A stretch of DNA of 64,000 nt from Paenibacillus sp. FSL H7-0331 (GTDB taxonomy: Bacteria > Bacillota > Bacilli > Paenibacillales > NBRC-103111), in the NCBI RefSeq assembly GCF_001956045.1, contig NZ_MRTH01000018.1, positions 1-64,000 of the forward strand, in the 5' to 3' direction. Of this stretch, positions 37,434 through 46,538 are shown in pieces. Made by a program: the position numbers and the translations under genes. Positions within the stretch are counted from its first letter, which is position 1. Every line of letters starts with the position of its first letter. The notes beneath the pieces were generated by a model. That model was not told the origin of the DNA, did not search any database, and was given only the letters and a program-made list of their open reading frames with translations.

Positions 37434-38441
37434 TTAATGATTAGTATCGTTAAGTAATTTTTCTTCTATAAAATTGAGCATGAGACGATTATGCCCTGCT
37501 ACTACGTTATGTCCGGTGAATGGATACGTATGGAGATGCTTTTCACTGCGTATCCGGTTGTATACAGGGAATATCGTTTCCGGCAAACAAACGGTGTCCT
37601 TGAGTCCAACCGAGATCATAATCGGGATCTTGATCTGGTGCGCCATATTTAACATATCAAAATAGCTGAGTGTTTCCAGCACCTGATTTAATTTGTCCGG
37701 GAATTGGGCGATGAATGCGGCGGCTTCAGTGAGGGAGCCTGTTGAATGCAGCAAGCCATGATCCATATGGCACATGTTTGGAATATTGGCAATTGCCGCC
37801 GCTGGCTTATCACTTAAAGCCGCTGTAATGAGTACCAATCCGCCTCCTTGGCTGCCTCCGGTGATGGCAATTCTGGTGGAGTCAATTTCCGGCTGCTCAC
37901 TCACCCAATCTACAGCCTTCAGACTATCAATCGTAATCGCTTTGTAATAACTCGTGTCCTTGTCCAAAATGCCTTGTGTGATCCAGCCCTTGGTCATCCC
38001 GAACGATTGTGGAAGCTGGTTGCCCGTTTCCCCCCCTTGCCCACGGACATCGACAGCAAATACGGCGATTCCCATCAGCAACCATTGACTGTAAGCCTCC
38101 GGATAACCGCTTCCTCCGGAGTAGCCCTGATAGATAACGACACAAGGAAGCTTTGCCTGATGATCCTGTCGTGCAAACTTCGGTATCAGGTACCAGCCAT
38201 GAATCGATGTGTCATCAAAGCCCTCATAAGTAACCCGATAGGTGTCAATATAAGGCTGGGGGCTTGGCCGTTGTTCACGCTGCCCCTTCAATGGTTTCGC
38301 TTTAAACGTGTCTAAGGTTGTTTGCCAAAAGCTTTGCAGGTCATCTCGTGCGGTTAGTGGCGGATTGAGCTGCAGCAACTCATCCACACGCTTTTGAATT
38401 GCACTGGGATATTCATAATGGCTAGGGTCGTTATGATTCAT
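37434..38441 (-). CDS. Acetyl esterase, cephalosporin-C deacetylase/AXE1 family
   Basis: A 335-residue alpha/beta hydrolase from the ATG at 38441, which follows AAGAGGCAAGCTA; the ORF also has an ATG at 38462. The nucleophile is Ser in GGSQGG, the oxyanion segment is YQGYSGGSG, the acid is Asp in GLKDTVCLP and the base is His in TGHNV. AXE1-family enzymes deacetylate xylo-oligosaccharides and cephalosporin C, usually as cytoplasmic hexamers. No sugar utilisation genes are adjacent; the gene stands alone between its own terminator and the uppP terminator. Confidence 0.92.
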   Translation of the reverse strand: MNHNDPSHYEYPSAIQKRVDELLQLNPPLTARDDLQSFWQTTLDTFKAKPLKGQREQRPSPQPYIDTYRVTYEGFDDTSIHGWYLIPKFARQDHQAKLPCVVIYQGYSGGSGYPEAYSQWLLMGIAVFAVDVRGQGGETGNQLPQSFGMTKGWITQGILDKDTSYYKAITIDSLKAVDWVSEQPEIDSTRIAITGGSQGGGLVLITAALSDKPAAAIANIPNMCHMDHGLLHSTGSLTEAAAFIAQFPDKLNQVLETLSYFDMLNMAHQIKIPIMISVGLKDTVCLPETIFPVYNRIRSEKHLHTYPFTGHNVVAGHNRLMLNFIEEKLLNDTNH

Positions 38442-38549
38442 TAGCTTGCCTCTTTTCTCCAAATGGTCAAAACAAAGAAAACCAATATAGCTATGTTCTA
38501 CTATAGCTGATTTTGAATCCGGTGGGGAGTCCTAAAATAACCGAAAATA

Positions 38550-38580
38550 GGAAAAACCGCCCTCGAAAAAGGACGGTCCC
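38550..38580 (-). terminator. Terminator of uppP
   Basis: ACCGCCC (38556-38562) pairs with GGACGGT (38571-38577), allowing one G-T pair. In minus-strand sense the stem is followed by a T run. It lies about 20 bp after the uppP stop. Confidence 0.75.
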
Positions 38581-38596
38581 TCCATTGCCTGATGAA

Positions 38597-39397
38597 CTAC
38601 CTAATAACGAACCAATAAAACAAAATGGCCAACGCAAAACGATAGTAAGCAAACCAGGTCAATTGAAGTCTTTTGATCAAATTTAGAAAGGTTACGATTG
38701 CACCCAATGCCACAATAAATGCGGTTACTAACCCGATTGCAAACATTCCGAAGTCATCCATCGACAAAAACTCTCTGCTTTTATATAAATCAAGTCCTGT
38801 CGCAGCGAACATCATCGGGACGGAAACGAGAAAAGTGAATTCAGCTGCCGCCTTTTTGCTCGTACCAAGCAGCATTCCTCCAGATATGGTAGAGCCTGAA
38901 CGGGAGAAGCCCGGCCAGAGAGCCAAGCATTGAAAAAAACCTATCCCTAATGCCTGCTTGTAGGTAATCTGATCAACCGTATCTGCGGTAATGGCACGCT
39001 TTACTTTTTCAGCAACGATTAACAGAAGTCCTCCGACAATGAGACTAATGAGCACAGTTGAGGGTCCGAACAAATATTTTTTGATCGTACTGTGCAACGC
39101 CAAGCCAATAACAACGGCTGGGAGCATAGCCAAGCCAATGTGGATGAGGTTCAATCGGGACTGTGACCCCCGTCGTCCAAAGCCCACACGCAGGATGTCT
39201 ATTAATTTGCGCCAATACAAGACCACGACTGCCAGCACAGCTCCTAATTGTACGACAATCTCAAAGGTTTTTGCTTTTTCTCCGACGAAATTCAGGAGAT
39301 CTGCTGTTAAAATCATGTGCCCTGTAGAAGATACAGGTAAAAATTCAGTAAGCCCTTCAACAATTCCAAGAATAATAGCAATCCAGGTACTTTCCAG
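38597..39397 (-). CDS. uppP: Undecaprenyl-diphosphatase, probable CTG start
   Basis: Membrane enzyme that recycles undecaprenyl pyrophosphate for cell-wall synthesis; it also gives bacitracin tolerance. The ATG-initiated frame begins only at 39316 and would lack the catalytic [17 protein letters not shown] block. That block is encoded directly upstream in the same frame (39316-39367). The in-frame stop upstream leaves room only for ACT-AAA-CTG before GAA. The CTG at 39395-39397, with AAAAGGAG 10 bp upstream, is therefore the likely start, giving 266 residues, the normal length. The second motif, [12 protein letters not shown], is present. No frameshift is seen. Confidence 0.88.
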   Translation of the reverse strand: MESTWIAIILGIVEGLTEFLPVSSTGHMILTADLLNFVGEKAKTFEIVVQLGAVLAVVVLYWRKLIDILRVGFGRRGSQSRLNLIHIGLAMLPAVVIGLALHSTIKKYLFGPSTVLISLIVGGLLLIVAEKVKRAITADTVDQITYKQALGIGFFQCLALWPGFSRSGSTISGGMLLGTSKKAAAEFTFLVSVPMMFAATGLDLYKSREFLSMDDFGMFAIGLVTAFIVALGAIVTFLNLIKRLQLTWFAYYRFALAILFYWFVIR

Positions 39398-39498
39398 TTT
39401 AGTTCAGCTCCTTTTCTTTATGTACAACCTTTTATAGTTTAAAGGTTACCGGCGGCCAGATCAAATTCTGACTATGATGGCTGCAGAACACAGCAAAA

Positions 39499-39525
39499 AG
39501 TCCCGACAGAGAATAAACGGGACTT
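39499..39525 (-). terminator. Terminator of the aldo-keto reductase gene
   Basis: AAGTCCCG (39499-39506) and CGGGACTT (39518-39525) form a perfect 8-bp stem. In minus-strand sense it is followed by TTTTG. Confidence 0.85.
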
Positions 39526-39565
39526 CGTGTTTTATGCTAAGATGCGAACGTTTATCTGAAGTGGA

Positions 39566-40429
39566 TTAGAGACGTTCAGCCCACTCTTCCTTATTGCTCC
39601 AATCCTTGGCCTTCCAACGCAGCACATCCGGGTTGGCCATATGGATGATTTCTTTAAAAAATTCAAGCCGCTCCAAGTCGGTCATCGGCACAAAGCTCTT
39701 GGCGACTTTTAAGTTGTTTTCCAACTGCTCCATCGATTCCATACCGATGATAGCTGTCGAGATAGGCAGCGACCATGTGTAACGCAATGCTTTTTCGTAC
39801 CACTGAGCAAGTCTTCCGAGACCGATAACTTTCATCCCGATAATGGCCATGCCTTTTTTGTTCGCTTTTGGTAAAAATTCCTCAGCAAAGCTGTAGATAA
39901 AATGATCCGCGGCAGACAAAGCAACCAGTGCGCTATCAAACGGGAATCGTTCAATCGCTTCGAGCTGTACATTCGGATTCGTATGTCCACTTATGCTAAT
40001 ATGCTTGATGATTCCTTGATCCTTCGCCTCAATTAAAGCCTGCAAGGCACCGTCCTTGGCAAAACACTGCTCAAGCTGCTCCATCGTTCTTACATCATGC
40101 AGACGCCATTCCTCGACATGATCCGTTTGCAGCCGTTTCAAACTGGCTTCGATGGAGCGCAAGGAACCGTCGCGGGTTCTGTCGATCGTCTTCGTTGCAA
40201 TCCAAACCTTGGATCTACGGCTTCCCAGAGCTAACCCAAGTCTCTCCTCGGATTGTCCTTTAGAATAAATCGGAGCGGTATCAAAGTAGGTAATGCCTTC
40301 ATCGATGGCTCTGTTTACAATCTGGATCGCTTCCTCTTCGGTACAATTGTGCTCATCGACAATACGTTGGGCCCCAAAGCTAAGAATGGGAAATTGTTGT
40401 CCGGTTTGTCCAAATTTACGATTTTCCAT
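39566..40429 (-). CDS. Aldo-keto reductase family protein
   Basis: A 287-residue NADPH-dependent (beta/alpha)8 reductase. The ATG at 40429 follows AAAGGAGGATTGCATTT; the longer frame from 40555 has no site. The catalytic Asp and Tyr are in YFDTAPIYSKGQSEERLG, the Lys in IATKTI and the His position in EEWRLHDVRT. AIIGMESMEQLENNL is the C-terminal phosphate-binding region. The extended C-terminal part with conserved Trp residues resembles the group of AKR-like proteins near ferredoxin-linked reductases, but no Fe-S cysteines follow. The substrate is not known. Confidence 0.9.
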   Translation of the reverse strand: MENRKFGQTGQQFPILSFGAQRIVDEHNCTEEEAIQIVNRAIDEGITYFDTAPIYSKGQSEERLGLALGSRRSKVWIATKTIDRTRDGSLRSIEASLKRLQTDHVEEWRLHDVRTMEQLEQCFAKDGALQALIEAKDQGIIKHISISGHTNPNVQLEAIERFPFDSALVALSAADHFIYSFAEEFLPKANKKGMAIIGMKVIGLGRLAQWYEKALRYTWSLPISTAIIGMESMEQLENNLKVAKSFVPMTDLERLEFFKEIIHMANPDVLRWKAKDWSNKEEWAERL

Positions 40430-40588
40430 AAATGCAATCCTCCTTTTGATTTGCCAAGTAAATCGAGCTTCGTAGTCATCTACTTGAATGGGGTTGATAA
40501 CGCGTACAAGCTTTCTCATTTCTATATCAGTATAAACCATCTGAACGTTTCTCAAAAGCCGAGAATGGTCAAGTATATGAGCTTAGCG

Positions 40589-42421
40589 TTATTTGAATTG
40601 AGCCAAACTGGCACCTTGGGCAAAAAAACGCTCGATGTTTTTCTCAATCGTTGGATCGGCTATGAGCGGCGGTGCATGATGTGGCTTGATTCGGGCATCA
40701 ATAATCATATTGTCACAAGCCCAATGCTTATTCTCATAATAGCTGTTCACACCATAAATGTCCTTGGCAGGATTGCTGCGTGTGAAGGTAGCCCATAGAA
40801 AATTGTTGATGGTCGCGCTCATAAACGGACTATCGTCACACAAAATAATCATGGGGCAAGACGGAACAGCTCCCTTTGCCTGAATAGCCTCACACAATTG
40901 TTGCATGTACAACTGCTCATTAGCATAATCGATAAATGCAGAACCTTGAAGCGCTACGATACCTGGCATCACCAAGTGTGCCTGCCCTCCCCCATTTAAT
41001 TGCTTTAGAGCTTCGGGGACCTCTGTGCATAATTCCCTTTTTACATCTCCATATGCTGCGATAACGACCTTACTGCCGCTATTTAACCCGGTGCCTGAAT
41101 AATCAAGAGTATCGATAGTTGTATTCGTGTGAAAATGAATGTCTCGCTGTAGATCAATTCGTTCCAGGATATACGTTAAAAAATCCACTTCATGATGCGT
41201 ATCCACAGGCTGCTGCTCTTCAGCTGTAATGAATAAATACTTGGCCAGGCTCAGCTGTCCGGTTCCCAGAATACGATTGGCGATAGTCAATATCTCGGTA
41301 GGCTGCTTCACCGATTGATATGGCGTATACCTCTCACTGCCTATTGCAAAAAGCAAGGGATGAACGCCGGCGGCATCAACAGCATGAACTTCTTTCACAC
41401 CAGGGATTTCCTGCTTGATTGCATCACCAGTTAACTGATGGATCAGCTCCCCGAATGCCGTATCCTCCTGCGGCGGACGACCAACGACAGTGAACGGCCA
41501 GATCGCATTGGTCTTCGCATACACTTTATGTACTCTCATTAGCGGAAATGGATGGGTCAGACTGTAATAACCCAAATGATCGCCAAAAGGACCCTCTGGC
41601 TTCGTTTCATCCGGATGAATTTCTCCGGTTATGACAAAATCAGCATCAAGACTGATACAATGTCCTTCGGCATAGCTGTAGCGAAACCGGCGCCCTCCAA
41701 GCAATCCGGCGAAGGTCATCTCACTTAACCCTTCCGGCAAGGGCATGACAGCCGACAAGGTATGTGCCGGAGGTCCACCAATAAAGATGCTTACTTTTAA
41801 AGGGACTCCTTGTTTGTTCGCCTTGTCCTGATGGATGCCAATACCGCGATGAATCTGATAATGCAAACCAACTTCCTTGTTCATCTCATATTCATTGCCG
41901 CTCAGCTGCACACGGTACATACCCAGATTGGAATTCATAATACCTGACTTTTCCGGGTCCTCCGTATACACTTGAGGCAAGGTGATAAAAGCACCGCCAT
42001 CCATCGGCCAGTGTTGTATGAGCGGCAGGTCAGATATATTGATTTCTTGAAAGCCAGTTGGTAAACTTTCGGATTTTTTCATAGGAAGAGCTTTCCAGGC
42101 TGCCAGCCCGGTATTAAAGTGGGCAAGTGGGTTTTTTAATGCTTTTATAGGATCATTACGTAGAGTCATTACGTTCTGTACAGCTTCCCACGTATCCCGG
42201 AAAATAAACTTGCTGCGCTCTAGGGTACCAAAAAGGTTGGATACCGCCCGGAATTTCGAGCCCTTCACATTTTCAAACAACAATGCAGGGCCGCCCGCCT
42301 CATATACTTTCATATGAATCGCAGCCATTTCCAGATAAGGATCGACTTCCTCTTGAATACGGATCAAATGTCCGTTCTTTTCTAAATCGATGATGCAATC
42401 TTCCAAATTGCTATAACTCAT
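40589..42421 (-). CDS. UbiD-family decarboxylase
   Basis: A 610-residue prenylated-FMN-dependent decarboxylase. Visible are NVKGSKFRAVSNLFG, LGMYRVQLSGNE followed by LHYQIHRGIGIH, IGGPPAHTLSAVMPLPEG, and FVITGEIHPDETKPEGPFGDHLGYYS, which holds the Glu/Arg residues of the UbiD active site. UbiD enzymes need the cofactor made by UbiX; no ubiX is nearby. Possible roles are aromatic acid decarboxylation or a late step of menaquinone synthesis. The length is longer than E. coli UbiD (about 497) because of a larger C-terminal region. Confidence 0.9.
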   Translation of the reverse strand: MSYSNLEDCIIDLEKNGHLIRIQEEVDPYLEMAAIHMKVYEAGGPALLFENVKGSKFRAVSNLFGTLERSKFIFRDTWEAVQNVMTLRNDPIKALKNPLAHFNTGLAAWKALPMKKSESLPTGFQEINISDLPLIQHWPMDGGAFITLPQVYTEDPEKSGIMNSNLGMYRVQLSGNEYEMNKEVGLHYQIHRGIGIHQDKANKQGVPLKVSIFIGGPPAHTLSAVMPLPEGLSEMTFAGLLGGRRFRYSYAEGHCISLDADFVITGEIHPDETKPEGPFGDHLGYYSLTHPFPLMRVHKVYAKTNAIWPFTVVGRPPQEDTAFGELIHQLTGDAIKQEIPGVKEVHAVDAAGVHPLLFAIGSERYTPYQSVKQPTEILTIANRILGTGQLSLAKYLFITAEEQQPVDTHHEVDFLTYILERIDLQRDIHFHTNTTIDTLDYSGTGLNSGSKVVIAAYGDVKRELCTEVPEALKQLNGGGQAHLVMPGIVALQGSAFIDYANEQLYMQQLCEAIQAKGAVPSCPMIILCDDSPFMSATINNFLWATFTRSNPAKDIYGVNSYYENKHWACDNMIIDARIKPHHAPPLIADPTIEKNIERFFAQGASLAQFK

Positions 42422-42571
42422 GAAACGGCTCCAATCTCTGATTATTGTGAGGGAACCTCAAGCTGTTTGAGATTCATGCTGTTTAAAATATACAGCTAGC
42501 CTATACGGATTTCAACTGCCTGGTCCGTTTATTACAAGCGCTACTACTACCATACCATAGATGTCCATAGA

Positions 42572-42700
42572 TTCCTTCATACGAACTAAAATAGAACAAA
42601 AAAAGATTACATAATAAATATTATGTAATCTTTTTTTGTTTTGTTCTTATTGCTTAGCAAGCTTTATAACAATATTTCCTGATTCCACATGAACAGTGGC
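42572..42700 (-). repeat. Intergenic repeat element, copy 1 (contains palindrome P2)
   Basis: The perfect palindrome TTACATAATA-AA-TATTATGTAA (42607-42628) is flanked by an A run and a T run, so it can act as a terminator in both directions. The surrounding 120 bp or so aligns with 44924-45044. In minus-strand sense the segment reads ESGNIVIKLAKQ and a stop, like the end of a gene. It lies in a 308-bp gap with no other coding signal. Confidence 0.75.
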
Positions 42701-42729
42701 CTGGAAGCTCATCTATCAAAAGCCGGCTT

Positions 42730-42945
42730 TCAAAATATAGGAATACGATACTTGTTTCCATCGAGAGAATAAAGAAAAGCTTCTGAGTCAAATAAATCAA
42801 TTTTCACAAGAGGTTTTTCTATATTGGATACAGTTAATGTGTTCTTCTTAAGCGCATTAAGTAAAAAAGGTATTTGCTTCTGGTCGGTTCCCATCAAATT
42901 AACATTCACCAAGGCATCATCAAATGTAATATCTGCTTTCATCAT
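42730..42945 (-). CDS. Small conserved protein, paralogue of the 55697 gene
   Basis: A 71-residue protein of unknown family. The ATG pair at 42945/42942 follows AGAGGAAGGATTAA. It aligns along its whole length with the 72-residue protein at 55697-55915: shared are FLLNALKKNTLTVSN (SLLSALQKNRLTISN in the other), LVKIDLF (LVRIDLF), FLYSLDGNKYRIPIF (LLYSAQGDKYSIPIF). Conservation over two distant loci shows the gene is real. No signal peptide or membrane helix is seen; the C-terminal half looks beta-rich. No function is assigned. Confidence 0.8.
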   Translation of the reverse strand: MMKADITFDDALVNVNLMGTDQKQIPFLLNALKKNTLTVSNIEKPLVKIDLFDSEAFLYSLDGNKYRIPIF

Positions 42946-43047
42946 TTAATCCTTCCTCTCGTTATAACATAAAATTAGCATGGACTTAAAGCCCATGCTT
43001 CTGGTGTTCCAGTCAGCTATTTTATAAATACCAACTAATTCAACATT

Positions 43048-43821
43048 TTAGTAATGTTTTGTTATAAAGCTATGTGTAACTTCTAATGCTTCCTCCAGAT
43101 ACGGGGTTGTGTGATGAAATGGATGCTCTCCTCCAAAAGAATGATCCGCATCGGGTATGCTGACATAGGTTTGATTTGGAGCCGCTTCCTTCAATAGTCG
43201 CTGACCCTCAAGCAAAGCTTCCCGATCCTTGCCTCCTTGGATAATAAGCACTGGAACCGTAAGAGAAGCAAGAAGACGAGCTGTGTCGAATCTCTGCTTG
43301 TTATGCTCCACATCATCATTAATAAAGGGGTTCGGGTTTCCGGCAGCTGCCTTAGGAGAAGGTCCGCCGTTCCAGGCGATAACTGAGCCAATATATGAAT
43401 GCTCGGCGGCGAAGATGATGTTGCTTCCACCTGCCCTACTGTGCCCCAGCAGGGTGATACGTTCTGTTTCGGCTTGCTCAGCCAGAGGCAGCTTGTGCTC
43501 TCTTAGATGAGCCAATACAGCATCCAAATCAGATAATTCTCTGGACACTGTACTCAGTTTTTGAACGGAAGCCTCATCGGCTCCGCTGTTCAGGGCACCC
43601 ACACGTGAAAAGTCAAAATGTACTACGTAGAATCCGCGTTCTGCAAACCAAGTTGCAACATAAGGCCAGAATCCCCAATCTTTATATCCTCTAAACCCGT
43701 GGCTGATCACCAAAACCGGTTTTTTGATCTGTTCCTCAACAAGCGTAACCTCTCCTCGAATAAATAATTCGTTTTCCAGATCAATCCGAAAATCCTTCTT
43801 CACAACAACGGCATTTCCCAT
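43048..43821 (-). CDS. Alpha/beta hydrolase
   Basis: A 257-residue cytoplasmic hydrolase. The start ATG at 43821 follows GAAGGAGTGAGCTGT. The nucleophile elbow is GHSRAG, the HGFRGYKDWGFWP segment supplies the oxyanion hole, the acid is likely Asp in IQGGKDREALL and the base is His in PDADHSFGG. It belongs to the dienelactone hydrolase/prolyl-oligopeptidase-like group. The substrate is not known; neighbours that act on quinones, nitro compounds and aromatic acids suggest an ester or lactone from aromatic breakdown. Confidence 0.88.
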   Translation of the reverse strand: MGNAVVVKKDFRIDLENELFIRGEVTLVEEQIKKPVLVISHGFRGYKDWGFWPYVATWFAERGFYVVHFDFSRVGALNSGADEASVQKLSTVSRELSDLDAVLAHLREHKLPLAEQAETERITLLGHSRAGGSNIIFAAEHSYIGSVIAWNGGPSPKAAAGNPNPFINDDVEHNKQRFDTARLLASLTVPVLIIQGGKDREALLEGQRLLKEAAPNQTYVSIPDADHSFGGEHPFHHTTPYLEEALEVTHSFITKHY

Positions 43822-44012
43822 ACAGCTCACTCCTTCTTTTAAAAGAATTTGAAATAAAAATAATAAAAAGGATATCTATGTCTCCGTTTTAACGGTGTCC
43901 AAACATGTTATGAAATACCAAAAAATTTTTCAAATAGGATGATAAATAATTATTCCGATATGAATAATAAGAATATAGCAATCCATTAATGAACTGTCAA
44001 TTAAAAATTCCA

Positions 44013-44041
44013 TTGACATTTTCAATTCCGATTGATACCAT
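44013..44041 (+). promoter_or_regulatory. Sigma-A promoter of the nitroreductase gene
   Basis: TTGACA (44013-44018), a 17-bp spacer, and TACCAT (44036-44041). Transcription from here would start about 120 bp upstream of the nitroreductase ATG and read through the hairpin at 44101. Confidence 0.65.
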
Positions 44042-44100
44042 TAAAACACTAATCGCATGTGTTTACTATGATTTAAGCGCAATAGTCGACCGTATTTTCG

Positions 44101-44130
44101 GAGACTTCCTTATACAGGAGGTCTCTTTTT
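44101..44130 (+). terminator. Terminator-like hairpin in the nitroreductase leader
   Basis: GAGACTTCC (44101-44109) pairs with GGAGGTCTC (44117-44125) with one G-T pair, followed by TTTTT. No gene lies upstream on the plus strand, so it may attenuate the nitroreductase transcript. It could instead be a relic. Confidence 0.65.
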
Positions 44131-44167
44131 AAATTACATGGAATGAGAGAAAGGGCTGGGATCAAGT

Positions 44168-44779
44168 ATGACTACATCTGTATTTGTAGAAAGTATTTTA
44201 CCTGAAGTTGACGCTACCCGTAAGGCTGATTACCCGGTTTATCCATTGTTTTTAAATCGCTGGTCCTCGCGTTCTTATGAAACTCGAAGTGTGCCGGACG
44301 ATGTGCTGTATACAATTCTGGAGGCTGCCCGTTGGGCTCCATCGTCGAGTAATTTGCAGCCATGGCGTTTTATTGTCGCCAGGACTCCAGAGCAGCGGAA
44401 ACGATTTGAGGAGTTTATCAGACCGAACAACAGACTTTGGACTGACTTTACCCCGGTGCTTCTATTGTTGGCCTCCGATAAGCTTCGAGCTGATGGAGAG
44501 CCGAATCGTTCGCATGCTTTTGATACCGGGGCAGCTTGGGCATCTATTGCTTTGCAGGCACGAATACTGGGTCTTACGACGCGTGCGGTGGGTGGCTATG
44601 ATAAAGACAAGGCCCGTATTGTTTTGGATGTGCCGGATGAAATCGAACTGCATGCGGTAATTGCACTCGGCTATCCTGGAACGAAGGAAGCCCTTCATGA
44701 GAGCTTTCAGGATAAAGAACAACCGAATGGCCGTAGGCCCTTGAGTGAAAGTATTGTAGATGGGAAGTTCAATCCATAA
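44168..44779 (+). CDS. Nitroreductase family protein
   Basis: A 203-residue FMN-dependent nitroreductase. FLNRWSSRSYETRSVPDDVL is the FMN-binding N-terminal block, AARWAPSSSNLQPWRFIVA is the signature, DTGAAWASIALQARILGL is the dimer helix and VIALGYPG the second FMN segment. Family members reduce nitroaromatics, quinones or flavins using NAD(P)H. The upstream region has a good promoter and a terminator-like hairpin in the leader. A quinone/nitro-stress role would fit the nearby MarR-dioxygenase pair, but this is inference. Confidence 0.92.
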   Translation: MTTSVFVESILPEVDATRKADYPVYPLFLNRWSSRSYETRSVPDDVLYTILEAARWAPSSSNLQPWRFIVARTPEQRKRFEEFIRPNNRLWTDFTPVLLLLASDKLRADGEPNRSHAFDTGAAWASIALQARILGLTTRAVGGYDKDKARIVLDVPDEIELHAVIALGYPGTKEALHESFQDKEQPNGRRPLSESIVDGKFNP

Positions 44780-44923
44780 TCAGATGCAGAAAGTCTGAAA
44801 TTCTCGCTGCCGCTGAAAAAAGGTATAATTCCCTCAATTTATGAGGTATTTAACTACCGTTTATCCAACTTGAAATAGTCGTAAATTATAAAATGGATTA
44901 CTTCTGTCTTATTTATCTACGTA

Positions 44924-45044
44924 TTCCTGAATACGAACAAAAATAGAACAACAAAAAAAGATTACATAATATATATTATGTAATCTTTTTTTGTTTACGT
45001 TTATTGGTTAGCGAACTTTATAAGCAGTTTTGTGTAACATCCAC
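44924..45044 (-). repeat. Intergenic repeat element, copy 2 (contains palindrome P3)
   Basis: The perfect palindrome TTACATAATAT-ATATTATGTAA (44962-44983) lies between an A run and a T run. Flanks align with 42572-42700: ATACGAAC, AAAATAGAACA, then on the far side ATTG(G/C)TTAGC, ACTTTATAA and CATCCACAT. In minus-strand sense it reads LLIKFANQ and a stop, similar to the IVIKLAKQ end of copy 1. It abuts the stop codon of the MFS gene. Confidence 0.75.
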
Positions 45045-45046
45045 AT

Positions 45047-46426
45047 TTATCCAGATTCCTGCACTGAGTGCAAGCTATAACGACGATACAGGTAAGAACA
45101 ACCGATTGAAGCAAGCACAATGATCGTCAATCCCCAATAAATATTGCCGTAAGCGATGGATAGCGGTAATTGTTTCTGCCATACTAAAGCACTAGCCGTT
45201 ATAGCCACCCCGAATGCCCCGCTGAAGAACTGAAGCAATTGGAACAGCCCAAGACCCGAACCCAACTGTGATTTCGGTAATATTCGCGACATTTCATTGG
45301 AAATGGCACTTGACAGGAAAGTAAAACCAACGCTGAGCAGCATATAAATAAACATGACAGCGATATATGAGGTGCTGGCAAATAAAGCGAACAGTACAAC
45401 AGAAACGAGTACTAACAGGGGTACATAACGTATAATAGCACCATTGCCGTAGCTATCGATAATTCGACCCACTCGACGGGATAAAATCATAGCGAGCAAG
45501 GAACCAGGGAAAATGATAAGTCCGGAGACGCTCGCACTAAGCTCGAACCGGTGAACCAGAATTTGCGGCATCAGAAACAGTGTTGCAAAGCTGCACAGAT
45601 ACGTCACGACTCCGACTGCGCCTAACGTCAAGTACGCACGATTACGGAACAATATCGGCTGCACAAAAGGATCTGCTGCCCGATTGATCCGGATAATAAA
45701 CAGAGCAAGCGCGGCTAATCCTGCTGCCAGTGCTGTCCAGGATTGATTCGTTAGAAATAACAGCAGTCCTGTAGTCCCTACCGCCACGAAAAACGCGCCT
45801 AACGCGTCAAAGGAGCCTTTAGCTGGCTGCTCTTTCGGAAGAAGCATCCAGTAAAATGGAATCAAAACGAGCACAACTGCAGTAACTACAAATAAATAGT
45901 GCCAGCCTAAGTACTCCACGATTCCCCCACCAACTACGGGACCAAGACCCAGACCCAGTGCGGCAGCAGACATCACGGTTGCCATGGCTTTGCCGCGCCG
46001 CTCCAAAGGAATATAACGCGTTACCAGAACAAGCGAGAGAGCTGGAATAGAGCCTGCTCCAGATGCCTGCACAATGCGAACGATCAGTAGCGGTATAAAG
46101 CTACTGCTGAAAAATCCACCGACCGCGGCGACTCCAAGCAAGACAAGTCCGATAATAAATAAACGGCGAATCGGAATGAAATCAGACAGTCGGCTGAACG
46201 TAATCGTTGAAATCGCAAATATGATCGAGTAGCCGGTTACGATCCATGAGGTTGAAGCCGTCGAGATCCCGAATGCGCGCGATACATCCGGCAGCGCCAA
46301 GTTAAACATCATCGTGTTCATGATGACAAGAACAATCGAAAATCCAAGCAGTAATGTCACCTTGCCTTCCTTCAGGAAGGGCTTAGCAGCTTCTGTGGCT
46401 GATGACGGAATAGATGTTGTTGACAT
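45047..46426 (-). CDS. MFS transporter, 14-helix TetA(L)/DHA2-like
   Basis: A 459-residue exporter. The start at 46426 (MSTTSIPSS) follows AGAGGGTTCCCG. The helix 1 block MNTMMFNLALPDVSRAFGIS, the helix 2 TASTSWIVTGYSI, the motif A-like SDFIPIRRLF and motif C GLGLGPVVGGGIVEYLG mark the drug:H+ antiporter type. It resembles tetracycline and bacillibactin-type exporters. It is divergent from an ArsR regulator gene (112-bp gap), which is the usual repressor-pump layout. The intergenic repeat copy 2 lies directly after the stop and probably terminates the transcript. Confidence 0.92.
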   Translation of the reverse strand: MSTTSIPSSATEAAKPFLKEGKVTLLLGFSIVLVIMNTMMFNLALPDVSRAFGISTASTSWIVTGYSIIFAISTITFSRLSDFIPIRRLFIIGLVLLGVAAVGGFFSSSFIPLLIVRIVQASGAGSIPALSLVLVTRYIPLERRGKAMATVMSAAALGLGLGPVVGGGIVEYLGWHYLFVVTAVVLVLIPFYWMLLPKEQPAKGSFDALGAFFVAVGTTGLLLFLTNQSWTALAAGLAALALFIIRINRAADPFVQPILFRNRAYLTLGAVGVVTYLCSFATLFLMPQILVHRFELSASVSGLIIFPGSLLAMILSRRVGRIIDSYGNGAIIRYVPLLVLVSVVLFALFASTSYIAVMFIYMLLSVGFTFLSSAISNEMSRILPKSQLGSGLGLFQLLQFFSGAFGVAITASALVWQKQLPLSIAYGNIYWGLTIIVLASIGCSYLYRRYSLHSVQESG

Positions 46427-46538
46427 CGGGAACCCTCTTTCGTATTTGATAGTTCTATTACAATCGAACAATTGAAATATAGCATGAGATATGATAAAAT
46501 GCAATCATCAGTTTTTGTAGAATAAAGGAGGATCTCAA

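Larger units (their letters stand above)
43831..44167. other. AT-rich intergenic region before the nitroreductase gene
   Basis: No coding signal. It contains a good plus-strand promoter (44013-44041) and a hairpin-plus-T-run (44101-44130) that falls between this promoter and the nitroreductase start. The 43850-44000 part is very AT-rich with no recognised motif. Confidence 0.5.
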
